A stretch of 64,000 nt of DNA from the NCBI GenBank assembly GCA_963674805.2, contig CAXXNY010000026.1, positions 248,001-312,000 of the forward strand, given 5' to 3'. The notes beneath the pieces were generated by a model that was not told where the DNA came from, searched no databases, and saw only the letters and a program-made list of their open reading frames with translations. Within the stretch, counting starts at the first letter, position 1. Every line of letters starts with the position of its first letter. This DNA is from CALMFG01 sp963674805. GTDB lineage: Bacteria > Bacillota > Clostridia > Christensenellales > CALMFG01. This document shows, piece after piece, positions 53,231 through 62,438 of the stretch. The translations under genes and the position numbers were made by a program.

Positions 53231-53260
53231 AAAAAGCCCCGGTAACTCCGGGGCTTTTTT
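53231..53260. terminator. Bidirectional terminator
   Basis: AAGCCCCGG and CCGGGGCTT pair around TAACT with A/T runs on both sides, between convergent genes. Confidence 0.92.
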
Positions 53261-53278
53261 CTATTCGATATTTAACTT

Positions 53279-53767
53279 TTATTTGTATTGATTGACGAAT
53301 GCAATGAATACATCTTTTGACGCCGCGCCCAGCACCGTATCGACATGTTCGCCGTCAACAAACGCGTAAATCGCGGGTATGGCACTGATGCCGAACTCGT
53401 TTGCCAGATTCGGGTTTTCATCCACATTGACCTTTGCAATTGTCACGCCGGTTTCAGCGCTGACCTCTTCTAAAATCGGCCCAACCACACGGCACGGTCC
53501 GCACCATTCCGCCCAAAAGTCCACCAGGATCAAACCTTCCGAGCTTCTGACCAGTTCGTCAAAAGTGTCCTCGGTTACCGTGATAACGCTGACCTCATAG
53601 GCTGGCGCTTCGGTAGCTTCCGGCTCGTCCGCAGATTCAACCGCTTCCGTTGTTTCCTCTGCTTCCGGCGCTGTGGTTTCTTCTTCTTCCGGCTTCATAC
53701 ATCCGGTTAAAGCCAGTGCGGCAACCAGTACCAGCACGACTGTAATCATCATCCATTTATTTTTCAT
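53279..53767 (-). CDS. Thioredoxin-like lipoprotein
   Basis: Predicted lipoprotein (lipobox LTGC at about residues 20-23) with an acidic Glu/Thr/Ala linker (24-55) and a thioredoxin domain carrying LVDFWAEWCGPCRVVGPIL and IPAIYAFVDG with the cis-Pro. It should act in thiol-disulfide exchange outside the membrane. 162 residues. It is convergent with the zinc-ribbon gene, and no ccd or dsb partner is in the window. Confidence 0.92.
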   Translation of the reverse strand: MKNKWMMITVVLVLVAALALTGCMKPEEEETTAPEAEETTEAVESADEPEATEAPAYEVSVITVTEDTFDELVRSSEGLILVDFWAEWCGPCRVVGPILEEVSAETGVTIAKVNVDENPNLANEFGISAIPAIYAFVDGEHVDTVLGAASKDVFIAFVNQYK

Positions 53768-53873
53768 GTTATCCCCGTTTCAACACTTATTTTCAAATAT
53801 TATTGATTGTTTTTTAATATTAATATAAGTTCGCAAAATAATAAACCCCTTTTTTTGAATTTTAACATATTGT

Positions 53874-53902
53874 TTGCCATTCAATTTTGATTCCATTATA
53901 AT
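53874..53902 (+). promoter_or_regulatory. Promoter of tadA
   Basis: TTGCCA, 17-base spacer, TATAAT ending at 53902. The expected transcript start falls within one base of the ATG at 53910, so the mRNA would have no 5' leader. Confidence 0.7.
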
Positions 53903-53909
53903 GTTTAAG

Positions 53910-54368
53910 ATGAATGAGCATACGTTAAGCGATACCGAAATGATACGCGAAGCCTTAAAAGAGGCAGAAAAAGCGGCCGGAAAAGATGAAGTGCCGGTCG
54001 GGTGCGTGATTGTATATCAGAACAAAATCATTGCCCGTGCGCATAATCTAAAGGAAGTCAAAAAAAACGCACTCATGCATGCCGAGATTGCTGCGATTCA
54101 AAAGGCATCGCGCCGGCTGAAGCGCTGGCGGCTGTCGGGATGCACGCTTTACGTCACGCTGGAGCCCTGCCCCATGTGTATGGGGGCTATTCTATCGGCC
54201 CGGATGGACCGGTTGGTATTCGGTGCATTCGACCCGAAAGCGGGTGCATGCGGCTCGCTTTATCAGCTAAACGAAGGGCTGCTGAACCACACCGTTGATG
54301 TTACGCCCGGCGTCTTAAAAGGCGAATGCGCGGCGGTATTAAAACGTTACTTTAAAAGCAAGAGGTAA
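53910..54368 (+). CDS. tadA: tRNA-specific adenosine deaminase
   Basis: Makes inosine at the wobble position of tRNA-Arg(ACG). The 152-residue protein has the zinc ligands in HAEIAAIQKA and LEPCPMCMGAI, with the catalytic Glu after the first His, and VPVGCVIV and GAFDPKAGACGSLYQL. The ATG at 53910 (MNEHTLSD) is used here because an earlier frame opening lies inside the promoter. No Shine-Dalgarno is seen in front of it. Confidence 0.93.
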   Translation: MNEHTLSDTEMIREALKEAEKAAGKDEVPVGCVIVYQNKIIARAHNLKEVKKNALMHAEIAAIQKASRRLKRWRLSGCTLYVTLEPCPMCMGAILSARMDRLVFGAFDPKAGACGSLYQLNEGLLNHTVDVTPGVLKGECAAVLKRYFKSKR

Positions 54369-54376
54369 TCATACGG

Positions 54377-54781
54377 ATGAAAAACCGTTTACGACTGGCC
54401 GTTATCATTATATTATTAGTCGCATCATTGGGGCTGACTGCCTGTGCGGTTTCCCCCGAAGTTGCTTATGATAATTTCATTACTGACCTCGATGTGATTT
54501 ACCGCTTTGAGGAAATCGCCTTTGATGTCGAGTTCGGCCGGTATTCCAGTATTTTTCAATCGGAAATTAATTTTTTGATTGTTGACCTGGAAACATTTAA
54601 TATCGATAGTATACGCGCGAAAAAGATCAACGATAAATTCATTTCCAGTGCAGAAGACTTTTTGTCGGCCAGTCAAAGCTATCTCAATAGAGATGACGAG
54701 GCCGGCGATGATTATCTAAAAACTGCAGAAGCAAAGTATAATTCGGCGCTGTCCGATTTTTATGATTTTATCGTTGAATAG
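54377..54781 (+). CDS. Small lipoprotein of unknown function
   Basis: I recognise no family. The 134-residue product has a lipoprotein signal with LTAC at about 20-23 and a helical, acidic mature part (DLDVIYRFEEIAFDVEF, AEDFLSASQSYLNRDDE). GAGGT lies upstream of the ATG by about a dozen bases. It follows tadA by eight bases, so may be co-transcribed. Confidence 0.65.
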   Translation: MKNRLRLAVIIILLVASLGLTACAVSPEVAYDNFITDLDVIYRFEEIAFDVEFGRYSSIFQSEINFLIVDLETFNIDSIRAKKINDKFISSAEDFLSASQSYLNRDDEAGDDYLKTAEAKYNSALSDFYDFIVE

Positions 54782-54798
54782 AAAAGGGGACCTGATTA

Positions 54799-54987
54799 AT
54801 GGAATGCAGTCAAGACCAAAACAATTGTCCATGCACCTATCCTTGCTCCAGACACGGAAAATGCTGTGAGTGTATCACGTATCATGCGCCTCACGGTGAA
54901 TTCCCGGCTTGCTTTTTTTCCAAAGAAGCCGAAAAAACATATGACCGTTCATTCAGAAAACTAGCAGAGGACCGAAAAAATAAATGA
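54799..54987 (+). CDS. DUF6485 cysteine-rich protein
   Basis: The 62-residue protein begins MECSQDQNNCPCTYPCSRHG and continues CCECITYHAPHGEFPACFF, a pattern of eight cysteines and several histidines that fits the DUF6485 family (anaerobe proteins of unknown role). Metal binding is likely. AAGGGG precedes the ATG. The stop overlaps the start of the mutase gene (ATGA), so the two are probably translated together. Confidence 0.88.
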   Translation: MECSQDQNNCPCTYPCSRHGKCCECITYHAPHGEFPACFFSKEAEKTYDRSFRKLAEDRKNK

Positions 54988-56141
54988 AAAAAATTATCTT
55001 AATACTGGACGGTATGGCAGACCGTCCGCAGGCAAAACTGGGCGGCAAAACGCCGCTGGAATATGCCGACACACCGACGCTGGACCGTTTATTTGGGGAT
55101 TCAGTCAGCGGATGCATCAAGACCATTCCGGACGGCGAAGAAGCCGGCAGTGCGGTCGCCAACCTCAACCTTTTAGGGTATGAAACCAAGAAAGTCTATA
55201 AAGGCAGGGCCGTGATTGAAGCGGCTGGCGCAGGCATCCCGATTGATCCGGACAGCCTGTATATCCGCACTAATTTTGTCACGCTTAAGGGTGACAGCTA
55301 TGACACCAGTGTTGTCGAGAGTTACAGCGCCCACGAACTGGAAGACGAGGAAGCCCGTCCGCTGGTCAAGCAGCTGAACACCGAATTGTTCGGGGACGGC
55401 TTTGAACTGCTCCATACCGGATCATTCCGCAATGTGCTGGTCTGCAAAGGCCAAACCGGCTTGCTCGGCAGGCTGGACTTTATGCCGCCGCACGATATTA
55501 TCGGGAAGCCGATTAAAGACTATCTCAATGACGATGCAGATGCTATCCCGTTCTTTAAAATGATGCGGGACAGTTATGATATTCTTTCTGCTGCGCCAAC
55601 CAAGGCGAATGCAGTCTGGTTCTGGGGCGTATCTGTCTGTCCGGATTTAAGCGAGCAGAACAGCGATAAAAAAGCGATTTTGGCTGAGACCATCCTCATG
55701 AAAGGCATCGCCAATCTGATGGGCGCCGAAAATGTCGTAACCGATGAATCCCGCGGGTTTGAGCAGTTCTTAAGAGATAAAACCATCAATGCGGTCAACA
55801 CCATTAAAGCGGACAATGACTTCATCTATGTCCATATCCAAAAGACGGATGATTTGTCCCATGAACTGCAGCCGCTTGAGAAAGCACAGGCGCTGACCGA
55901 TATCGACCGTTATTTCCTAACTCCGTTTATTGACGGAATCAAAGGCGAAGACTATGCGATGGCAATCGCTTCCGACCATTATACCTTCTCGGATGACGGC
56001 AGTCACGGCAGACAGCCCGCACCGTTCATCTTTTACCGGAACGGCCGTCCGGAGAAAAATCCGCGAAAAGCATTCACCGAAAAGAACTGCAATGACAGCG
56101 GTTTAGAGATTACGCCGAAAAAGCTGCACGAAATGTATTAG
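54984..56141 (+). CDS. Cofactor-independent phosphoglycerate mutase (ApgM type)
   Basis: Alkaline-phosphatase-superfamily protein of 385 residues. It begins KKIILILDGMADRPQAKLGGKTPLEYA, the ApgM signature with the metal Asp, and has VHIQKTDDLSHE and ASDHYTFSDDGSHGRQPAPF with the other metal ligands. In some bacteria relatives of this family have been proposed as homoserine kinases, and either assignment is possible. It overlaps the DUF6485 gene and is followed by a terminator. Confidence 0.88.
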   Translation: MKKIILILDGMADRPQAKLGGKTPLEYADTPTLDRLFGDSVSGCIKTIPDGEEAGSAVANLNLLGYETKKVYKGRAVIEAAGAGIPIDPDSLYIRTNFVTLKGDSYDTSVVESYSAHELEDEEARPLVKQLNTELFGDGFELLHTGSFRNVLVCKGQTGLLGRLDFMPPHDIIGKPIKDYLNDDADAIPFFKMMRDSYDILSAAPTKANAVWFWGVSVCPDLSEQNSDKKAILAETILMKGIANLMGAENVVTDESRGFEQFLRDKTINAVNTIKADNDFIYVHIQKTDDLSHELQPLEKAQALTDIDRYFLTPFIDGIKGEDYAMAIASDHYTFSDDGSHGRQPAPFIFYRNGRPEKNPRKAFTEKNCNDSGLEITPKKLHEMY

Positions 56142-56145
56142 ATGC

Positions 56146-56176
56146 AAAAACAGCGCTTACATAAGCGCTGTTTTTA
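56146..56176. terminator. Bidirectional terminator
   Basis: AAAAACAGCGCTTA and TAAGCGCTGTTTTT pair around CA; T-runs on both sides serve both convergent genes. Confidence 0.92.
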
Positions 56177-56196
56177 TATATCATAGCTTTTTATTT

Positions 56197-58212
56197 TTAA
56201 TAGATATACGGCCGGCGCATATAATAGAATGTCCCCGCATAGGGCGTTACCACCACGGTGTTATACGTGGATGAGCAATGCGCCACCAACAGCATTCCGC
56301 TGGAATCCCTCCCCACGATGAATCCGACATGGTTATATCCTGCCGCTGTCGGCGGTTGTTTAAAGGCCAGATCGCCCGGCAGCATTTCTTCCGGAGACAC
56401 CTCGTAACAGTTCGGCCACTGATAATAAGTCCCGAGACCCAAATCATTAACAACCGAAGATACTGAGAATCCGGCGTTAATCAGTGTCCATACCACATAT
56501 CCGCTGCAGTCCAGTCCGTAATTCTCATACTTCACCGAGTTGCTGTTATACTGGTATGTGCCCCATGCCGGGTCAATCCCGATCACCGTGCTCTTTCCGC
56601 CGAGGTAATATTCCACTTCGCCGATCAGTGTAAAGGCGGTCTCTATGATTTGCTTGCGTTTGTCGCTTAAGCCGTCCGGCCATATCGGCATGACGCGGAT
56701 GCGGTCGGTATCGATGATATTGGCGGATGCTGTATCAGAATCCGTGGTTGCACTGGCAAGCAGGTTGACCGATAAATCCACATAATCGCCATAATCCGCG
56801 GTAACGGTGGGCAATATCTGGACTGTATCACGTGCAGTGAATCCGGGATTCATTTTTTCATTCCCCGCGGTCAACGTCCATTTAATCTGCGTGATCGGTT
56901 CGCTGAGCCCCAGCGCCGATACATCCAGCGTTTCGCTTTCCATCGCCGACGGCGTCGCCCAGTTTTGCCACACGGTCAGCGTTGCCGTTTTATACTGCAC
57001 AAGAACATTAACATCCGAATTGAACTTCCCGGTCTTCACATATGCGGCTTTCAGCCCTGCAGGCATCGTCGCCGTCATATAAAGTGTATCAAACGCTATA
57101 TTCCCTTTGTTTTCTATTCCGTTTATCGTGTAAACCGCGACCTCGTTGCCGCAGTATTCTTCTTCCTCAAACGACGTCCCGTTTCCCGGACTGCCCAGCG
57201 CCACAAACATCTCGCTGAATTCATGCGAATACGCACGCTGTAAAACATACGTGTCGCTCGATCCCGGTATTCCCGCCGTGACCGTCACCACAATGCCTCC
57301 GATGGACATTTTATCCCCTGCGGATATGTCATCCGTAAACAGTGTATCGGGATAATGAATCGTAATGGTCTGCTCAATCATATCATCAACCATCAAGCGA
57401 TCCGCCTGCCATGTAACCGTGCGCGCCGCTTCATCCACTTCCCCGCCGTTGCTGTCTGTGACTTCGGCATTCTCAGGATACTCGGCCGTGATGGTCAGGT
57501 TGACAAATTCGACGTCGCATTCCTCGGAGTTTCCGTAAAGGGTGACGCCATAAGTGACATCGCTTCCGGGTGCGGGCACCGCTTCCGGCGCCTGCTGGTA
57601 TGCCATCAGCATCCAGTCCACGGCATGCAGCAACGGATTAATCTCCATTGTATTGCCGCCGACCGATTCTACATTATCCGCACTGATTGTCGCCGAACAA
57701 AACGGTTGCTCCTCGGTTGTATAAATCTCGCTGTCCAGTTTTGCGACCGCAATAATATTGCCGAGCGTACCCGAAGGCAGCGAGGCATCCAGATGGAATG
57801 TGACCGATGTATCGCCGTTTTCAAGCGTTACAACATCATAGTCCAGTTGTTCCATATGATGATCGTAAAAGCTGAGTGTTTTGATGTCTTTGGAAAGCAC
57901 CAAATTGACCGTCGCATTTTCTGCCGGTTCTGTTGAATTCGCCGAATAAGCATAAGAAACAATGCAGGCAAACTTCTCGTCTGCAACCACACGTTGTTCA
58001 TACGCCATTACATTGATTTGAAACGTACCTGGTTCAAAGTCCGTCGGAAGGTCTGGATCGAGAGGCGTACCGGAATCCGAAGCCGGAATCCTGCCTAGAA
58101 ATTCAATGACGTCGCTGTCTTCGGCATGCCCAATAACCGGGTACGCAAATACCAGCAACAAAAAAATTAAAACCCCCGCGGTCTTTACCAGTAAAGACCC
58201 CTTTGTTTTCAT
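56197..58212 (-). CDS. Secreted NlpC/P60 peptidase with Ig-like domains
   Basis: Predicted wall endopeptidase. The 671 residues begin with a signal peptide and carry several beta-rich modules (about 40-500) with DUF11-like strands, and a C-terminal NlpC/P60 domain with YGLDCSGYVVWTLINAGF, HVGFIVGRD and VAHCSS that hold the Cys, His and third polar residue of the active site. It should cut between D-Glu and the diamino acid of stem peptides, but the substrate is inferred from the family. It is convergent with the mutase gene. Confidence 0.9.
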   Translation of the reverse strand: MKTKGSLLVKTAGVLIFLLLVFAYPVIGHAEDSDVIEFLGRIPASDSGTPLDPDLPTDFEPGTFQINVMAYEQRVVADEKFACIVSYAYSANSTEPAENATVNLVLSKDIKTLSFYDHHMEQLDYDVVTLENGDTSVTFHLDASLPSGTLGNIIAVAKLDSEIYTTEEQPFCSATISADNVESVGGNTMEINPLLHAVDWMLMAYQQAPEAVPAPGSDVTYGVTLYGNSEECDVEFVNLTITAEYPENAEVTDSNGGEVDEAARTVTWQADRLMVDDMIEQTITIHYPDTLFTDDISAGDKMSIGGIVVTVTAGIPGSSDTYVLQRAYSHEFSEMFVALGSPGNGTSFEEEEYCGNEVAVYTINGIENKGNIAFDTLYMTATMPAGLKAAYVKTGKFNSDVNVLVQYKTATLTVWQNWATPSAMESETLDVSALGLSEPITQIKWTLTAGNEKMNPGFTARDTVQILPTVTADYGDYVDLSVNLLASATTDSDTASANIIDTDRIRVMPIWPDGLSDKRKQIIETAFTLIGEVEYYLGGKSTVIGIDPAWGTYQYNSNSVKYENYGLDCSGYVVWTLINAGFSVSSVVNDLGLGTYYQWPNCYEVSPEEMLPGDLAFKQPPTAAGYNHVGFIVGRDSSGMLLVAHCSSTYNTVVVTPYAGTFYYMRRPYIY

Positions 58213-58310
58213 CTCTAAATCCTTTCATGGTTTAGCGGTGAAATTTTATATATATCTGCATGTATTATACTATCTGGGTCGGTTTTTTGTCAAACAGCGA
58301 TTTTAGGCTA

Positions 58311-59183
58311 TCATTTACCGAGTTTATGTGATTTGGCATAGTAAAACAAATATTGCTGGGCAATGCCTGCATACCGGCCGAATTTTTCCGCGATAAATGC
58401 CCGGATATCGGCATCTTTGGTACTGTTCAGGCCGTAAAGGTTATGGATAACCCGCTTTGTCCAAACATCCATGGGGAATGCGCTTTTGAATCCCAGCGCA
58501 TATAACAGCACGCAGTCCGCGACCTTGATGCCTACTCCTGGCAGCCCGGTCAGCAATTCACGCGCCTCTAAGTACGGCATCTGCTTCAGCGCTTCAAGAT
58601 CAAATCCGTCTGCGACCTGTCTGGCCGTATTTAAGATATACGGCGCACGGTATCCTGCTCCGCAGGCGCGTAAATCGTGCTCATCTGCGCGTGCCAGTAC
58701 CTCAGGAGACGGAAAGGTGTGATAATCCCGTCCATTCCGGCTCTTCTCTTTACCAAATCTCTCAGCGATATGTTCAATTATCATCCGGATACGGGCGAAA
58801 TTATTGTTGGCGCTGATGATAAAGGCAATCAGCGTTTCGAACGGCTGTTGGTTGAGAACGCGGATTCCCGGTGCAAAAGCCAGGCTTTCGCCCAGCAGCG
58901 CATCAAATCCGAAGTCCTTTGTAATCGCGTCATAATCAAGGGATAAATCAAGATAATTCGCAAAATGGGATAAGAAAAAAGGCTCATCAATATTTTCTAT
59001 GATCAAATCATGATTCAGTTTTCTCATTTTTATCCCGCGTTCAAAGCAGACGCCAAAAAAGCCATCGCCGTCCTCATTCCAGCGGAAGGCCTGGCCCGAA
59101 AAAAGTGTGTTCTTTAAATCAATATCTAAGTATTTAACAATAATTCCGTTAGGAATGGTTTGGTATGCATATCGAATCGTCAC
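58311..59183 (-). CDS. HhH-GPD DNA glycosylase (OGG type)
   Basis: Base-excision repair glycosylase/lyase close to 8-oxoguanine glycosylases. The 290 residues have an OGG_N-like N-terminal domain (SGQAFRWNEDGDGFFGV), the HhH LLTGLPGVGIKVADCVLLYALG with the catalytic Lys in GIK, and FPMDVWTKRV with the catalytic Asp. No FeS cluster loop is seen. Its ATG overlaps the NYN gene stop. It is the last gene of the rlmB operon. Confidence 0.9.
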   Translation of the reverse strand: MTIRYAYQTIPNGIIVKYLDIDLKNTLFSGQAFRWNEDGDGFFGVCFERGIKMRKLNHDLIIENIDEPFFLSHFANYLDLSLDYDAITKDFGFDALLGESLAFAPGIRVLNQQPFETLIAFIISANNNFARIRMIIEHIAERFGKEKSRNGRDYHTFPSPEVLARADEHDLRACGAGYRAPYILNTARQVADGFDLEALKQMPYLEARELLTGLPGVGIKVADCVLLYALGFKSAFPMDVWTKRVIHNLYGLNSTKDADIRAFIAEKFGRYAGIAQQYLFYYAKSHKLGK

Positions 59184-59605
59184 CGTTCCGCCACGCCCCT
59201 GCCGCGCACGGATTCTATACGCATTTTAAGTTCCCCCGGCGTCATGCGCAGCGCACCTTCGGTCATAATAAACAGCTGGAGCGTATAATCCGCCGTTACC
59301 ACGGTGACCCGGTCATGGATTTTGACGAGTGATTTAATTAAACGCTCAATGCGCGAATCCGCGGTTTCACTGCGTTTGGTATAAATAACGGCGACGTCAC
59401 CTCGTTCTTCTTCCGACCCGTCGCTCCGGCCGAGATGTGCATCAAAGACCACCAATACGCGGATGCCCTCATAGCCGGCATAGTCCGCCAGCAGCTCAAT
59501 CAGGTCATCGCGTGCCGCCTCCAGATTCAAACGGGTGTCGGCCATGCCCCAGTGATTCAATACGTTATATCCGTCTACGACTAAAAGATGCTTCAGCGGT
59601 GTCAT
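59180..59605 (-). CDS. NYN-domain RNase, YacP/Rae1 type
   Basis: PIN-like nuclease of 141 residues. VVDGYNVLNHWGM at the start, VLVVFDAHLGRSDG, ETADSRIERLI and VVTADYTLQL hold the conserved acidic residues of the family. In Bacillus the family member Rae1 cuts mRNA in the ribosomal A-site. It lies between rlmB and the glycosylase gene, overlapping both by four bases (ATGA), so the set is translationally coupled. Confidence 0.92.
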   Translation of the reverse strand: MTPLKHLLVVDGYNVLNHWGMADTRLNLEAARDDLIELLADYAGYEGIRVLVVFDAHLGRSDGSEEERGDVAVIYTKRSETADSRIERLIKSLVKIHDRVTVVTADYTLQLFIMTEGALRMTPGELKMRIESVRGRGVAER

Positions 59606-60387
59606 GCCCTCTCCTGCCGGTTTTTTTCGTAGATGGCAATCGCCGCCGCAACCGCCGCGTTAAGCGATGCGGTCTTTCCGGTCATCGGGATAGCACCGAG
59701 ATAGTCACAGTTCTCCCTGACCAGACGCGAGATGCCATCGGCTTCGTTTCCGATGACAATCGCCAGCGCGCCTTTCATGTTGACGTCACAAATCTGCGTT
59801 TCACCCTGTACTGCGCCGAGTATCCATACGCCGTTATCTTTTAATATCTGAATAGCACTTGAAATATTGGGCACACGCGCGATTTTCATGTTGGAAAGCG
59901 CACCCGAAGAGGCTTTATCCACCGCCGCATTAACCGGAGCGCTTCTGCGCTTGCCGATAATAATGCCGTGTACGCCCATCGCTTCCGAGCTTCGGATAAT
60001 TGATCCGAAGTTATTGGTGTCGGTCACGCCGTCCAGTATGATGACAAAAGGCGGCTGATCTTTTTTCTTTGCCGCTGCCAGGATGTCTTCAACTTCGCAG
60101 TACGCATACGGCGCAAGCGATGCCGCGATTCCCTGATGGTTGCCGGTATTGCCGCTGTGCCCGAAGGGTCGGCACATCTCGTCCAGCTTGTGTTTGTCCA
60201 CGCTGATGATGACCATCCGGGCGTCCTTTGCCATCCCGATAATCTCGCTGATGCTGCCGTCCTTAAGCCCCTTTGCAACAAAAATCTTATTAATCGGCCG
60301 TCCCGATTTAATCGCCTCTTTGACACTGTTGCGTCCAAAGATAATATCCGAAATTTCTTCTGTTATCCGTTCTCTTTCCATCTTCAT
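59602..60387 (-). CDS. rlmB: 23S rRNA 2'-O-methyltransferase, RlmB type
   Basis: SPOUT methyltransferase of 261 residues that methylates a guanosine of 23S rRNA or a related site. It starts with the substrate-binding domain (DIIFGRNSVKEAIKSGRPI) and has the SPOUT motifs ILDGVTDTNNFGSIIRSSEAMGV, IVIGNEADGISRLV and IPMTGKTASLNAAVAAAI. It heads the rlmB-NYN-glycosylase operon. Its ribosome site is weak but the start is conserved. Confidence 0.94.
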   Translation of the reverse strand: MKMERERITEEISDIIFGRNSVKEAIKSGRPINKIFVAKGLKDGSISEIIGMAKDARMVIISVDKHKLDEMCRPFGHSGNTGNHQGIAASLAPYAYCEVEDILAAAKKKDQPPFVIILDGVTDTNNFGSIIRSSEAMGVHGIIIGKRRSAPVNAAVDKASSGALSNMKIARVPNISSAIQILKDNGVWILGAVQGETQICDVNMKGALAIVIGNEADGISRLVRENCDYLGAIPMTGKTASLNAAVAAAIAIYEKNRQERA

Positions 60388-60393
60388 ATCCCT

Positions 60394-62226
60394 CTAATCA
60401 ATTTTTACACAAACGAGTGAATCGTTCTCTAAATGCACGACCATTTTGTCGCTGTAAACCACCGGCGTGCCGTCGGCACCGGCCTCCAAGATCACCGTAG
60501 ACATCTCACTGCCGGTTAATCCGTCATAAAGCCGTGCATACCCGTCCGCATCGCACACAACCACATACCCTTTACCTGCTTCATCATAAAACACGGTCGG
60601 CGCACTTTTTGATAACGCCTGTATCTCTTTTTCCCATACCAGACTGCCGTCCGATTTGTTCACCGCATAGAGCTTGGTGTTCGTGGTGCCTTCTTCCATC
60701 ACCACGCTGTAGATCACAAGCTTGGCCAGGTTTTTTTCACCAATTGCGCATGCTTCAGAGATTCCCCCGCGAAAGTCCGTGCGGGTCAGACAGTCATGTG
60801 CATTCTCCCATTCAATCTTTCCGGTCAGCCCGTTGATTTTCCTAAAATATACGGCCTCGGTTTCATCGGATATACCGTCGTCGCCGTTAATCTCAATCTC
60901 ATATTCAAGCCGCGTCCCGGAATAAATCGAAAATGCGTTGGCGTCAAAGCCGTCGCCTTCCAGACTGAGCGTAAAATCACCGTTTCCGTCGATGTCCACG
61001 GCATAAATCAGGCTCATATGGTTTAAATCTATACACTGGATATATCCCGAGCGGTCCGAAAACAGGACATAATTTTGGTACCCGGCCAATGATCCGGTCG
61101 TACCACTATCGATATTGCGCACCGTGTTTTCTTCGCCGTCGTCATAATCGCTCTGGTATCCGGTCCCGGGATTCTCATACTTATACTTATATAAATCCGG
61201 TTCATCGTTGATGGTTACGCGCGCTTTATCAAGTTCAAAGTTCGATCCCACTTCGTACATATACAAGATGCCGCTTTCGCCTTCAATCATCACATGATCG
61301 TCATAGACCAGCGGCGAACCGCCGTATCCCTGCCATTTGTTATCCGAAAACGGCTCAACACTGCTGGACCCAAAGCGGAACACCGGCTTCCCTGTAATCA
61401 GATTAATCACAAACAGATATTGATAGTGCGAACGGCTCACGTTACCGTCTTCCTGAATAGACTGCCCGACAAATAACAGCGGATATCCTCTCGGGTCAAG
61501 TGTCGGGGTGCCCTGCGTATAGGCGATTGTCGGTATCGGCGTACGCGTCAGCTCTCCGTCGTCAATATCCAGAAAATAAATATCCCCGCTTTTATCCGCA
61601 AAAATCACCTCGGTCAGTTGCACCAGGCCTTTTTTAGCGGATTTAAAGCTCATACTGCCCATGATATCCGCCGGCCAGCGCACCACCAGCGGCTGGCTGG
61701 TTCCTTCGGAAGGCCCGCTTAACGCAAACTCCGGAAGCTTATGCGTCCAAAGAATCTGCATCGCTCCGCTGTCGATCTTCGCTGCGCCGTATGAACCGGA
61801 CGACCGGTAGTTATTGCCCCTGTATGTCAGAACGCCTGCAATATCGGTATAATCGGCTGGCTCCGGAAATCGAATGAGCCCTTTATACTCAAATTTATCC
61901 ACTTCCTCACCCGCGGCCATGATATAGGTTCTGAATCCCAGCTTTTCCGGATCGGAATAGGAAAACGCAGTCGGCGACGTGACAAACGCCTCTTCGCTGT
62001 AGCCTTCTTCATCCGAAAGCACAGCCGGTGTCGGCGGAACGTCCAATACCGCATCATCGGACGGCAGTTTGGTAATCACCGCCATCCGTTCCTGCGACTG
62101 AATAATCAGTACGCCTCCTGCCAAAACCAGTGGAATCAGCAGCAGTAAGAACAGATATCTGCGTTTAAAGCGCGAATGCTTAATTTTGTAATACTGCGGT
62201 TTTTGGGGTTTATACTGCTTTCCCAT
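60394..62226 (-). CDS. Membrane-anchored PQQ-type beta-propeller protein
   Basis: The 610-residue protein has a very basic N-terminus with one membrane segment (about 25-45) and then a large PQQ-binding-like beta-propeller with several repeats such as YFLDIDDGELTRTP, YLFVINLITGKPVFRFG, LTGKIEWENA and LVWEKEIQ. No PQQ-binding or catalytic residues are clear, so it may be a structural or ligand-binding propeller outside the membrane. It lies seven bases from rlmB and could share its transcript. Confidence 0.8.
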   Translation of the reverse strand: MGKQYKPQKPQYYKIKHSRFKRRYLFLLLLIPLVLAGGVLIIQSQERMAVITKLPSDDAVLDVPPTPAVLSDEEGYSEEAFVTSPTAFSYSDPEKLGFRTYIMAAGEEVDKFEYKGLIRFPEPADYTDIAGVLTYRGNNYRSSGSYGAAKIDSGAMQILWTHKLPEFALSGPSEGTSQPLVVRWPADIMGSMSFKSAKKGLVQLTEVIFADKSGDIYFLDIDDGELTRTPIPTIAYTQGTPTLDPRGYPLLFVGQSIQEDGNVSRSHYQYLFVINLITGKPVFRFGSSSVEPFSDNKWQGYGGSPLVYDDHVMIEGESGILYMYEVGSNFELDKARVTINDEPDLYKYKYENPGTGYQSDYDDGEENTVRNIDSGTTGSLAGYQNYVLFSDRSGYIQCIDLNHMSLIYAVDIDGNGDFTLSLEGDGFDANAFSIYSGTRLEYEIEINGDDGISDETEAVYFRKINGLTGKIEWENAHDCLTRTDFRGGISEACAIGEKNLAKLVIYSVVMEEGTTNTKLYAVNKSDGSLVWEKEIQALSKSAPTVFYDEAGKGYVVVCDADGYARLYDGLTGSEMSTVILEAGADGTPVVYSDKMVVHLENDSLVCVKID

Positions 62227-62379
62227 CTATTGTTTTTATACCTTCTTTGTTCTTTTTTGCTTCATAAGATTATATATTTATTACGGATATATTACAAGCA
62301 ATAGCGCCGGAGTATTCACATAAACGTTACGAATGAGCATTTCCGCTGTTTTTAATTATTTTGCTTCGCTATCCGTTTG

Positions 62380-62407
62380 TTGATTAGCGCATTATTTCTG
62401 TTATAAT
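62380..62407 (+). promoter_or_regulatory. Promoter of the ExbB/ExbD-like operon
   Basis: TTGATT, 16-base spacer, perfect TATAAT, about 20 bases before AAAGGAG. Confidence 0.65.
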
Positions 62408-62438
62408 AATGGTATTCATTACATTTAAAGGAGCCGGT

